NCBI GenBank assembly: GCA_030524055.1
Contig: JAUNHH010000001.1
Location: forward strand, 109,838-172,055
Source: Actinomycetaceae bacterium
Lineage (GTDB): Bacteria > Actinomycetota > Actinomycetes > Actinomycetales > Actinomycetaceae
DNA: 62,218 nt
Reading direction: 5' to 3'
Shown: positions 41,629 through 50,322 of the stretch, piece after piece
Layout of the letters: each line of letters starts with the position of its first letter
How positions within the stretch are numbered: the first letter of the stretch is position 1
Made by a program: the position numbers and the translations under genes
The notes under the pieces: generated by a model
What the model was told of the DNA's origin: nothing
Seen by the model: the letters and a program-made list of their open reading frames with translations, nothing else
Database searches by the model: none

Positions 41629-43262
41629 GGCTGAGATATAACCACCTGGCTCAGGAGGGACAGGAGCGGACTCGGGAAGAGTCCCAGTGCGATCGTACCT
41701 GCCACACTGACCATAATGGCGATCAACGTGTACCCTTCGGACGCGACAATCTCCACATCGCCAGCGGGCTCAGTAAAGAACATGAGGCGCACCACGCGGA
41801 AGTAGAAGAAGGCCGTCACCGCTGAACACAGCAGTGCAAGTCCGACAAACCAGCCCATCTGGCCAGCAAAGGCATCCGAAAAGACAACGAATTTGCCAAT
41901 AAATCCGGCAGTCAACGGAATACCTGCGAAAGACAGCAGGAACAGCAGCATTGCGCCGCCAATCCACGGGTGAGCCCGGCCGATACCAGCCCAGCGTGTC
42001 ATATCGGTCACCTCGCCGCCAGGAACCCCGTCCTCGTCCACACTGCGGACCAAGGAAATCACAGCGAAAGCGCCAACGGTGGCCAGGCCGTAACCTGCCA
42101 GGTAGAAGAGGACATGTCCAGAAGATCCCTTCACCACTGACAGGACGCCCAGCAGCACAAAGCCAGCGTGAGCAATCGAGGAATAGGCCAGCATCCGCTT
42201 CACGTCTTTCTGCACCACGCCAGCGAAGGTGCCCACCACCATTGTCAGGGCGGCAACCCCCACCAGAACAGGAAGCAAATCCCACGCGAAAATCGCAGCG
42301 ACCACCTGGTGGAAACGCAGCATTGCGGCAAAAGCCGCCACCTTGACGGTGGCTGCCATAAAGCCCGTCACAGGGGTTGGCGCACCCGTGTACACGTCAG
42401 GAGTCCACGCATGGAAGGGCGCTGCACCCACCTTAAAGAGCAGGCCAACAAAGACCATAAAGACACCGGCCAAGGCCAGCCAATCCTGACCTGTCACAGT
42501 CGGCAGGGCTTTGGCGACGGTAGAAATCGTCAGCGAACCCGACAGCCCATAGAGGAATGCCATACCCATGAGCATGAAAGCCGATGAGAAGGCGCCAAGC
42601 ACAAAGTACTTAATGGCAGCCTCTTGGGAAAGCTGACGGCGCCGGCGCGCGGTGGCGGCCAGGATATACAGCGGCAGGGACATAACTTCCAGGGCGACAA
42701 AAAGGGCCACAAAAGAGTCCGCTGCGGGGAACACCATCATGCCGGTCAGAGAGAACAGCGCCAGAGGGAACATTTCTGAACGCTGATAAGCACGCTGGTC
42801 AGAGAGTTCTTCTTCACGCGAGCCTGGGCGATCCGAAGGCTGTCCAGCAAATGCGCCATCGCCCACTGAGGTGCGATCGGCCATTACTGCAATAGCAATA
42901 AAAGCGGTCAGCGCGAGAATAAGTTGTGCAGCCAGAGTCAGCGGATCTTCGACATATTCGCCGCCAACAATGACGCTTTGCGGACCGCCGGTGGCGCCAG
43001 GAAGCCCGGGCACGCCCGCCGCTGCAGCATCCGCGGCTCCGGTAGTGCCCGCGACGGCAAGCCAGCGCATCACAATGGCCGCAATAGCCAGCAGCGGGGT
43101 GGCAAGGGAAACGAGCACCACCGCGGGGCGGCGCCAGGCCACGGGAATAAAGGATTCCAGCAGGATCGCCAGAACCGCTCCACCTGCAACAACCAGGATG
43201 GGTGTCAGGGAAGGCCAAGCAATAACGGGCGCCTGAAACACAGCTGTAGGCTCAAGAATCAC
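41625..43262 (-). CDS. nuoN: NADH-quinone oxidoreductase subunit N
   Basis: Product of 545 residues from GTG 43262. An antiporter-like membrane subunit with about 14 spans. Conserved parts: MFPLALFSLTGMMVF near residue 165, the charged EAAIKYFVLGAFSSAFMLMG near 212, and KVGAAPFHAWTPDVYTGAPT near 272 with the proton-channel lysine. It carries one of the proton paths of complex I. It overlaps nuoM and the prenyl synthase by 4 bases each. Confidence 0.93.
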   Translation of the reverse strand: MILEPTAVFQAPVIAWPSLTPILVVAGGAVLAILLESFIPVAWRRPAVVLVSLATPLLAIAAIVMRWLAVAGTTGAADAAAAGVPGLPGATGGPQSVIVGGEYVEDPLTLAAQLILALTAFIAIAVMADRTSVGDGAFAGQPSDRPGSREEELSDQRAYQRSEMFPLALFSLTGMMVFPAADSFVALFVALEVMSLPLYILAATARRRRQLSQEAAIKYFVLGAFSSAFMLMGMAFLYGLSGSLTISTVAKALPTVTGQDWLALAGVFMVFVGLLFKVGAAPFHAWTPDVYTGAPTPVTGFMAATVKVAAFAAMLRFHQVVAAIFAWDLLPVLVGVAALTMVVGTFAGVVQKDVKRMLAYSSIAHAGFVLLGVLSVVKGSSGHVLFYLAGYGLATVGAFAVISLVRSVDEDGVPGGEVTDMTRWAGIGRAHPWIGGAMLLFLLSFAGIPLTAGFIGKFVVFSDAFAGQMGWFVGLALLCSAVTAFFYFRVVRLMFFTEPAGDVEIVASEGYTLIAIMVSVAGTIALGLFPSPLLSLLSQVVISQP

Positions 43263-44992
43263 TGTGCGCTCCCTTCAGTGGAATCGGATTGGGGGGTGGT
43301 GGCGCCCGAGGGCGGGGTTTCACCGGTACCAGAAGGCGCGGTGGTGGCGGGGGCACCGGACTGGGCAGCGCCAGCGCCCGAAGGCGCGGAATCAGCACCG
43401 GTACCAGCACCAGAAGGCGCAGAATCAGCGCCCTGGCCAGCGCCACCCTTGCCGCCAGCAGCAGAAACAAGAGGAGTCACCGAATCCTGTGACAGCGCAT
43501 TGAGAGTAGATACCAAAGGCGCTGACACCACACCAAGAATCACCATGGCGGCCACCAGCGGCACCATGACTGATTTTTCGCGGGTATTCAGATCCGGCAT
43601 TGTGGAGATTGGCTTTTCATCAGAAGGCGGCCCAGTAAAGACCCGCTGATAGGGCAGCAGCAGATACAGGGCAGCAATCACCACGCCGGTAGCTGCACAT
43701 ACAGCCACCACGGGACTGACCGACCAGGTGCCCATGAGCACCAGATATTCCGGAACGAATCCAGACAGGAAAGGCAAGGCCACCGACGCCAGGCCGGACA
43801 CCAGCCACAGCCCAGCCAGCACAGGGGTAATGCGCTGAACGCCAGAGAACTCCCGCATATCTTGGGTGCCACCGCGACGGGCCAGCCAGCCCGACAGCAG
43901 GAACATCGCGGCAATCGACACACCGTGGGCCACCATGTAGAACATGGCGCCAGTCATGGCTACCGCCGATCCAATAAAGGTTCCCAGCACCATAAATCCA
44001 AAGTGCGACACAGAGGTGTAGGACACCAGACGCAAAATGTCATCCTGGCCAATGGCTGCCAAGCCGCCCCAAATAATGGAGACAACCGCCGCAATAATCA
44101 GCACCCATTTCGCTTCGGCCGCAGCCGCCGGGAAAAGCCGCACGCACAGGAGGATCATCCCGAAAACACCGATTTTATCCAGCACGCCCACCAACAGCAC
44201 CGACGTACCAGGACGCGCCACAGCAGCAGTGTCAGGCAGCCAAGTGTGGACCGGAACCATTGGCGCTTTAATCGCAAAGGCGACCATAAAGGAAATAAAG
44301 ACACCCATTTGCAGGGCCAGCGGCGCCCCAGTAGTGGCTTGAGAGAGCATATCCAGGCGGAAGAATTCGGGAGAGTTCACACTCGCACCGCCCAACCCCC
44401 ATAGGGCTACCAGCCCGCCCAGCATGGCCAGGCCACCCGCCAGCGAGAAGAGCAAGAACTTCATTGCGGCAGCTTTGCGTGCTTCCACCGGCCCGTGGCC
44501 GAAACGGCCAATCATGAGGTACAGCGGGATCAGCATTGCTTCAAAGGCAATGTAGAAGACGATGACATCGAAGGCAGCAAAAATGAGGACCATAAAGGAC
44601 TCAAGTAGCAAAACTAAAGCGGCGTAAGCCCCGCCCTCGTTCGCATCTGTGTCTTCATCCCACCCAGCCAGCAAGACCAACGGGACCAAAGCAATAGCCA
44701 AAATGACCATGACAGCACCCAGGGCATTCACCCCAAGGGACCAGGTCACGCCCAGCTGCGGGATCCACTGGTAGGACTCGACCAGTTGGTAGCGCGCGGA
44801 AGAACCCCAGTCGAAAAGGGCAACGAAAGTGTGCCCAGCAGCCAGCAATTCCACAATCGACACGCCCAGGGCTACCTTGCGTCCGTGGGTGCGCAGAGCC
44901 GGGATCAGCAAAAGGAGGGCTCCGACAGCTGGCAATACCACGAGGACTGTCAGCATGGGGAGAGTAGCGGCGATGGTATCAGTAATCGGCAT
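43259..44992 (-). CDS. nuoM: NADH-quinone oxidoreductase subunit M
   Basis: Product of 577 residues. Antiporter-like subunit with about 14 spans; DVIVFYIAFEAMLIPLYLMIG near residue 122 includes the conserved Glu, and KAPMVPVHTWLPD near 238 the Lys/His channel residues. Beyond residue 500 is a hydrophilic tail of about 70 residues made of degenerate ADSAPSGAGTG units, unusual for NuoM. A dispersed motif is read as NEGGAYA in a loop near residue 120. It overlaps nuoN by 4 bases. Confidence 0.93.
   Translation of the reverse strand: MPITDTIAATLPMLTVLVVLPAVGALLLLIPALRTHGRKVALGVSIVELLAAGHTFVALFDWGSSARYQLVESYQWIPQLGVTWSLGVNALGAVMVILAIALVPLVLLAGWDEDTDANEGGAYAALVLLLESFMVLIFAAFDVIVFYIAFEAMLIPLYLMIGRFGHGPVEARKAAAMKFLLFSLAGGLAMLGGLVALWGLGGASVNSPEFFRLDMLSQATTGAPLALQMGVFISFMVAFAIKAPMVPVHTWLPDTAAVARPGTSVLLVGVLDKIGVFGMILLCVRLFPAAAAEAKWVLIIAAVVSIIWGGLAAIGQDDILRLVSYTSVSHFGFMVLGTFIGSAVAMTGAMFYMVAHGVSIAAMFLLSGWLARRGGTQDMREFSGVQRITPVLAGLWLVSGLASVALPFLSGFVPEYLVLMGTWSVSPVVAVCAATGVVIAALYLLLPYQRVFTGPPSDEKPISTMPDLNTREKSVMVPLVAAMVILGVVSAPLVSTLNALSQDSVTPLVSAAGGKGGAGQGADSAPSGAGTGADSAPSGAGAAQSGAPATTAPSGTGETPPSGATTPQSDSTEGSAQ
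44629..44640 (-). repeat. Dispersed motif inside nuoM
   Basis: Read in frame as NEGGA in a loop between membrane spans. Confidence 0.8.
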
Positions 44993-45001
44993 GATTCCCT
45001 C

Positions 45002-47068
45002 TCAGAGCCTAAATCCGAGGATGATAGCCAGGGCGAGGACAACCCCACCAAGGATGTATGACGCATAGGCGCGCGCATAGCCATTGTGGAAACGGCCAAT
45101 GAGGCGGCCAATCCCGGCTGACCCAAAGCCCACTCCTTTAACGACGCCATCGACGGCGGCTTTATCGCCAATGGTGGCAGCAGTGACGAGGGCGGAGCCC
45201 GGAATCACAAAGACCGCGTCATTAATCTGATCTTGGTAAAGGTCAGCTCGGGCAGCACGGACCAGGGCAGATCCCTGTGGCACAGCGGTGGAGACCTTTC
45301 CACGGACGTACATCATGTAGGCCAGGGCGGCTCCAGCAAGAACCAGAAGGATGGTGCCAACCTGGATGGCAATCACTGGCAAGACGGGTTCCTGGTGGAC
45401 AACCCCACCAATAGAAGGCTCTAACCAGGTGGTAAAGAGATTGCCTATGGAGAGCAGGCCGCCAATACCCACTGCGCAGACGCTAAGGATTACCAGCGGA
45501 CCAGTCATCAGGACACCCGACTCGTGGGGGTGCATTTCGTGGCCGTCATTATCAGTGGTCCACCGCTTTTCGCCGTGGAAGATCATAAAGAAGAGGCGCG
45601 ACATATAGAAGGCGGTCAGGCCAGCGCCAAACATGGCAACCAGGCCGAAAACCCATCCGGCCCAGGGAGCTGGTTGCCCACCGAAGGTGTTCACAGCAAA
45701 GGCCGCTTCAATAATCTTGTCTTTCGACCAGAATCCAGAAAAGGGTGGCACACCAAGGATGGCCAGCCATCCGGCCATAAAGGTCAGCCACGTTAGTTTC
45801 ATGGCGGTAGCCAATCCACCAAAGCGACGGATATTGACTTGATCGTCCATACCGTGCATGACAGACCCGGCCCCAAGGAACATGAGGGCCTTAAAGAAGC
45901 CGTGCGTAAAGAGGTGGAAAATGGCGAAAGCCCAGCCAATGGGGCCCAGGCCAGCGCCCAGCATCATATAGCCGATTTGGCTCATGGTGGAGGCGGCCAA
46001 CACCTTCTTCATATCGTCTTTGGCTGCACCAACAATGGCACCGAAAACCAGGGTAATCGCACCAATAACGGCCACAGCGGAGGCAGCAATCGGGGCAGCG
46101 GCATAGAGCGGGCCAGAGCGAACCACCAGGTACACGCCGGCGGTGACCATGGTGGCAGCGTGGATCAGGGCCGAGACCGGGGTTGGGCCAGCCATAGCGT
46201 CACCCAGCCAGGCTTGCAGCGGGAATTGAGCGGATTTACCGCAGGCACCCACCAGCAAGAAAATGCCAATAATGGTCAGCATTTCAACCGGAGCCCCAGC
46301 CGCGCCAGTGGTGACCGTATGGATTTCCACTGAATGGAAGGTGGCCACCATAGCCATCATGGCAATGAGCAGACCCATATCGCCCACGCGGTTCATAACG
46401 AAGGCTTTCTTTGCGGCCTTGGCATTGTCAGGCACCTGGTTCCAGAAGCCAATCAGCAGGTAGGACGCGAGGCCTACGCCTTCCCAGCCGACAAAAAGGA
46501 CGGCGTAGGAATCGGCCAGGACTAGGGTCAGCATGGCCGCGATAAAGAGGTTGAGATAGGCGAAGAATCGGCGGCGATCCGCGTCATGTTCCATATAGGC
46601 CACGGCGTAGACGTGGATAAGGGAACCGACGAAAGTCACGAGCATGACGAAAGTCAGTGACAGCGGGTCAAGTAAGAAGGCGACGTCCACGGTGAAATCC
46701 CCGGCGGGAATCCACGTAAAGAGACTGCTGAGCATTCGCCGTGACTCAGTGGGCAGGGCCAGGAGCTGCAGCAGGATGGCAACGCCCACGCCAAAGGAGG
46801 CCCAGGAGGCGCAGGTGGCCAACCAGTGTCCCCATTTGTCGGTGCTTCGCCCGCCGATAAGCAAGAAAATGGCGCTCAGCAGCGGAATAGCCACCATGAG
46901 CCAGCCATATTGGGCTATTCCTGTGGCGGCAGTGATGCCAGCCGCATGTGCGACCTCGTGATCTGCAGCCCCCAGCAGGGCAGTGCTGTGAGCAAATGCA
47001 GTGCCATGGGCAAGTGCCTCACCTTGAGCAGACACAACCCCGTGGGCGGGAAGGAGAATCGTTGACAT
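45002..47068 (-). CDS. nuoL: NADH-quinone oxidoreductase subunit L
   Basis: Product of 688 residues. The distal proton pump with about 16 spans and the long lateral helix at the C-terminus. An N-terminal extension of about 50 residues (AHGVVSAQGEALAHG...) precedes the first conserved span. SYAVLFVGWEGVGLASYLLIG near residue 185 holds the key Glu; LQAWLGDAMAGPTPVSALIHAATMV near 285 is the channel motif. A motif variant is read as GSALVTAA near residue 628. It lies 9 bases before nuoM and 11 after nuoK. Confidence 0.94.
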   Translation of the reverse strand: MSTILLPAHGVVSAQGEALAHGTAFAHSTALLGAADHEVAHAAGITAATGIAQYGWLMVAIPLLSAIFLLIGGRSTDKWGHWLATCASWASFGVGVAILLQLLALPTESRRMLSSLFTWIPAGDFTVDVAFLLDPLSLTFVMLVTFVGSLIHVYAVAYMEHDADRRRFFAYLNLFIAAMLTLVLADSYAVLFVGWEGVGLASYLLIGFWNQVPDNAKAAKKAFVMNRVGDMGLLIAMMAMVATFHSVEIHTVTTGAAGAPVEMLTIIGIFLLVGACGKSAQFPLQAWLGDAMAGPTPVSALIHAATMVTAGVYLVVRSGPLYAAAPIAASAVAVIGAITLVFGAIVGAAKDDMKKVLAASTMSQIGYMMLGAGLGPIGWAFAIFHLFTHGFFKALMFLGAGSVMHGMDDQVNIRRFGGLATAMKLTWLTFMAGWLAILGVPPFSGFWSKDKIIEAAFAVNTFGGQPAPWAGWVFGLVAMFGAGLTAFYMSRLFFMIFHGEKRWTTDNDGHEMHPHESGVLMTGPLVILSVCAVGIGGLLSIGNLFTTWLEPSIGGVVHQEPVLPVIAIQVGTILLVLAGAALAYMMYVRGKVSTAVPQGSALVRAARADLYQDQINDAVFVIPGSALVTAATIGDKAAVDGVVKGVGFGSAGIGRLIGRFHNGYARAYASYILGGVVLALAIILGFRL

Positions 47069-47079
47069 GTGGACCTCCC

Positions 47080-47379
47080 TCAGTTCTTCAGCAGATTGGA
47101 GTCGTCAAGGCTGGTGGTTGCCCGCGACTTAAAGATGGACACAATAATGGCCAGGCCAACAACGACTTCCGCAGCTGCCACCACCATGACGAAGAAAGCC
47201 ATGACTTCACCGTGGGTTTGTCCGTGGATACGGGCAAAGGTAATAAAGGCCAGATTCGCCGAGTTCAGCATGAGTTCGACTCCCATTAGGGAGATCACCG
47301 CTGATTTACGGACAAGAACAATGACGGCGCCAATCGCAAAGATGACGGCTGCCAAAGCCAGGTAGAAGGAGATACTCAC
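47080..47379 (-). CDS. nuoK: NADH-quinone oxidoreductase subunit K
   Basis: Product of 99 residues with three membrane spans. The conserved glutamates lie in [18 protein letters not shown] near residue 31 and in [18 protein letters not shown] near 67; they form the central proton half-channel. Its start overlaps the nuoJ stop by 4 bases. Confidence 0.96.
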   Translation of the reverse strand: MSISFYLALAAVIFAIGAVIVLVRKSAVISLMGVELMLNSANLAFITFARIHGQTHGEVMAFFVMVVAAAEVVVGLAIIVSIFKSRATTSLDDSNLLKN

Positions 47380-48365
47380 TTTTCCTCCTGGGTTTTCTCT
47401 TCGCCATTGTCATTGACGAGGGCGGGGGCATCTGCTTCAGAGGTGTCGTCTTCCCCACCGGGTTGGCGCAGGCCAGTAGGTGCGGGCGCACCGGGCATAC
47501 CCCACGCTCCCGACCGGGGAATGCGGCGAGCATTCTCGTATCCGAAGCGGCTTTCTTCAATGCGACCGGCGCGCACCAACGCGAGGGATTCGGCCATATC
47601 AGCATCCACGGAGCTAATAGAGCGGTCCAATCCGCGTACACGCAGCACACGAGGCACAGAGTCTTCAACGGGCCCAAGGGTTTCACCAGAGAATGCGGGC
47701 ACATCCACCGTATTTCTGTCGGAGTACACACCGGGGGCTGGAAGCTGACCAGGGTGACGTCCACGTTCTTTAAAGGCACGCATCTTCGCGTCCGCAGTGC
47801 CATGTTGGTCGGTGCGCGGGCCAAGGTTATCCGTGTGGGTCAGCAACATGGCGCCAATAGCGGCAGTAATAAGGAGTGTTCCTGCCAGCTGCATAGAGAA
47901 CCAGTGCTCACTAAAGAGCGTCGTAGCCAAATCTGTAATGGGCGCATTGGAGTAGGGGTCAACGCCAGTGTCTACCACTTCAGTACCAAAGCGGGTCTGG
48001 CCGAGAACACCAAGCCCCAGGGAAATCATTCCCAGGCCTAAAAAGATGGCGGCAATAATCCCACCACGGCTTTGCAGCTGATACTCATCTGAAGCATTGA
48101 GGCCAATCATCATAATGACGAAGAGGAAGAGCATCATAATGGCGCCGGTGTAGACCACCACTTGGACGGTGCCCAGGAAGGCGGCGCCATGGGCGAGGTA
48201 AAGAACAGCCAGCCCCAGCATGACCACCACCATGGATAGGGCGGCGTAGGCGGCTTTCTTAAAGAAGAGCACGCCGAGTGCGCCCAGCACCATAATGGCA
48301 GCCACACACCAAAAGAGAATGGCTTCACCAGTTGAGGCCATTTCTGGCCATGTACCGAAGGTCAT
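47376..48365 (-). CDS. nuoJ: NADH-quinone oxidoreductase subunit J with long C-terminal extension
   Basis: Product of 329 residues, longer than the roughly 160-280 usual. Five membrane spans lie in residues 1-190, with [27 protein letters not shown] near residue 55 being the flexible NuoJ helix. From about residue 195 a hydrophilic extension carries [25 protein letters not shown], then a Pro/Gly stretch and an acidic tail. A motif variant in the tail is read as APALVNDNG. It overlaps nuoI by one base (TAATG) and nuoK by four. Confidence 0.93.
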   Translation of the reverse strand: MTFGTWPEMASTGEAILFWCVAAIMVLGALGVLFFKKAAYAALSMVVVMLGLAVLYLAHGAAFLGTVQVVVYTGAIMMLFLFVIMMIGLNASDEYQLQSRGGIIAAIFLGLGMISLGLGVLGQTRFGTEVVDTGVDPYSNAPITDLATTLFSEHWFSMQLAGTLLITAAIGAMLLTHTDNLGPRTDQHGTADAKMRAFKERGRHPGQLPAPGVYSDRNTVDVPAFSGETLGPVEDSVPRVLRVRGLDRSISSVDADMAESLALVRAGRIEESRFGYENARRIPRSGAWGMPGAPAPTGLRQPGGEDDTSEADAPALVNDNGEEKTQEEK

Positions 48366-49021
48366 TACGCTCGTGCCTCCTGCGGGGCATTGCCCAATGC
48401 CGCTAGGGACTCATCGTCAGGGCGGCGGGCCGCCACCCAGTCAATCTGCGCTTGGGTCACTCCCGTGACTTCGCCACGGTAGTAGTCCCCATCGGAGAGA
48501 CCTTCAACTTGCGGGTGAGGCGGAGCAAGCATGCCCTGGCTCACTGGCACAAGAAGTTGGTCCTTATCGTAAATATCGTCATTGCGGTCATATTCTGCCA
48601 ACTCGAAATCGTGACCCATGGTCAGAGCGCGAGTCGGGCAGGCTTCAATGCAGAAGCCACAGAAAATGCAGCGCAAGTAGTTGATTTGGTAGACGCGGCC
48701 ATAGCGTTCACCCGGCGAATACTGTTCTTCTGGGGTATTCGAGGCGGCTTCGACCAAAATGGCATCCGCTGGGCAGGCCCAGGCGCACAGCTCGCAGCCA
48801 ATACATTTTTCCAGGCCATCGGCATAGCGATTGAGTTGGTGGCGCCCGTGGAAGCGGGGCTCAACAAAAGGCCCTTCAAAGGGGTATTGCTCTGTCACAG
48901 TGGGGCGGAAGAAGGAAGAAATCGTAATTCCATACCCGGCAAAAGGAGCGAAAAACTCCCCTACTGGGCCCTTCTTATCGCGCTGGAAAAAGCTCTCATC
49001 GTCAATGGACTTCAAACTCAT
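48365..49021 (-). CDS. nuoI: NADH-quinone oxidoreductase subunit I
   Basis: Product of 218 residues. Two tetranuclear ferredoxin motifs bind clusters N6a and N6b: [16 protein letters not shown] near residue 74 and [16 protein letters not shown] near 118. The N-terminal segment EQYPFEG and [11 protein letters not shown] are typical. It passes electrons from NuoG toward NuoB. Start overlaps nuoH stop by 4 bases. Confidence 0.96.
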   Translation of the reverse strand: MSLKSIDDESFFQRDKKGPVGEFFAPFAGYGITISSFFRPTVTEQYPFEGPFVEPRFHGRHQLNRYADGLEKCIGCELCAWACPADAILVEAASNTPEEQYSPGERYGRVYQINYLRCIFCGFCIEACPTRALTMGHDFELAEYDRNDDIYDKDQLLVPVSQGMLAPPHPQVEGLSDGDYYRGEVTGVTQAQIDWVAARRPDDESLAALGNAPQEARA

Positions 49022-50322
49022 CGCGTTCCCTCCTCTTGGGTGGTCGCTGCGATTGGTGCGCGGCCGGCGCGCTTTGAGGGCGGAAGTTTCTGACCGGGCA
49101 GAGGTGGGACGGGGTAGCCTTCGGCCATCGGGTCGAATTCTTCCTCCGTTGACGAGGCCGCAGCCCCGCCCTCGTCACCGCGATCAAGGAACCATGTGAC
49201 CAGGAGGATCACCAGGAAGACCCCCGCAATAATGCCCATTAATGTGGGCAGAGGCAGGTCAACCCACTGGGAAACGCCGCGGACAATAGCCACGGTCACC
49301 AGCCATCCCAGCGAGAAGGGGATCAGAAGTTTCCAGCCGAGGTTCATGAATTGGTCATAGCGGAAACGCAGCAGAGTGGCGCGGGTCCAAACCATGCAGA
49401 ACATAAAGAACCACATCTTCAGGAAGAACCAGACCATACCCATCCAGCCGGAATTCAGCCAAGCAATTTCACTCAATGGGTAAGGAGCGTGCCAACCACC
49501 AAAGAACATTGTGGTGGCCACTGCCGACACATTCAGCATATTGACGTACTCAGACAGGTAATACCAGCCGAATTTCATGGAGGAATATTCCGTCATATGG
49601 CCGGCCACAATTTCGCCTTCTGCTTCAGGAAGGTCGAAAGGCAGACGGTTGACTTCACCCACCATTGAAATCAGGTAAATGACGAAGGCAGGGAATAACG
49701 GAAGGAACCACCAGAATTGTCCTTGCGCGGCCACAATATTCGAGGTAGACATAGACCCCGACATGAGGAAGACCGACACCAGGGACAGGCCCATCGACAA
49801 TTCATAGGAAATGACCTGAGCGGAAGAACGCACCGCGCCATAAAGCGGCAGAGTGGAACGGGTTGACCAACCGCCCAGCACAATGCCGTACAGACCCATT
49901 GAAGTGACAGCCAGAATATAAAGGACAGCCACCGGCATATCTGCTAATTGCAGTGGAGTGGAATGACCGAAAATCTCCACATTGGGGCCCATAGGAATAA
50001 CGGCAAAAACGCTAAAGGCACACAGGGCAGCAATAGCGGGGGCCAGTAAATAGAGGAAACGGTCGGCGCCACGCAGCCACATATCCTCTTTAAAGAGGAG
50101 TTTGCCGGCGTCAGCAAATGCCTGGAATAGGCCAAGGGGGCCAGCGACATTAGGGCCTGGGCGTGTTTGCATACGGCCAAGTCCGCGTCGCTCAACCCAC
50201 AGGGCCATAATGACATTCACAATCAGAAAGACAACGATAAAGACTGCCTTAATGAGGGTGAGCCACCAGGTTTCCTGCGAGAAATCGGCGGGAACGTAGT
50301 GTGGGGCTTCAGTAACGATCAT
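49018..50322 (-). CDS. nuoH: NADH-quinone oxidoreductase subunit H
   Basis: Product of 434 residues. Eight spans form the quinone chamber; [20 protein letters not shown] near residue 44 and the acidic loop [18 protein letters not shown] near 217 are conserved. A hydrophilic tail of about 60 residues ([16 protein letters not shown]..., then a Pro-rich part) follows the last span; its start is a dispersed motif read as DEGGA. Overlaps nuoG by 4 bases. Confidence 0.94.
   Translation of the reverse strand: MIVTEAPHYVPADFSQETWWLTLIKAVFIVVFLIVNVIMALWVERRGLGRMQTRPGPNVAGPLGLFQAFADAGKLLFKEDMWLRGADRFLYLLAPAIAALCAFSVFAVIPMGPNVEIFGHSTPLQLADMPVAVLYILAVTSMGLYGIVLGGWSTRSTLPLYGAVRSSAQVISYELSMGLSLVSVFLMSGSMSTSNIVAAQGQFWWFLPLFPAFVIYLISMVGEVNRLPFDLPEAEGEIVAGHMTEYSSMKFGWYYLSEYVNMLNVSAVATTMFFGGWHAPYPLSEIAWLNSGWMGMVWFFLKMWFFMFCMVWTRATLLRFRYDQFMNLGWKLLIPFSLGWLVTVAIVRGVSQWVDLPLPTLMGIIAGVFLVILLVTWFLDRGDEGGAAASSTEEEFDPMAEGYPVPPLPGQKLPPSKRAGRAPIAATTQEEGTR
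49163..49174 (-). repeat. Dispersed motif inside nuoH, with a partial inverse beside it
   Basis: Read as EGGA in the C-terminal tail. GACGAGGCCG 11 bases away (49151) is a partial copy in opposite orientation. Confidence 0.8.
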
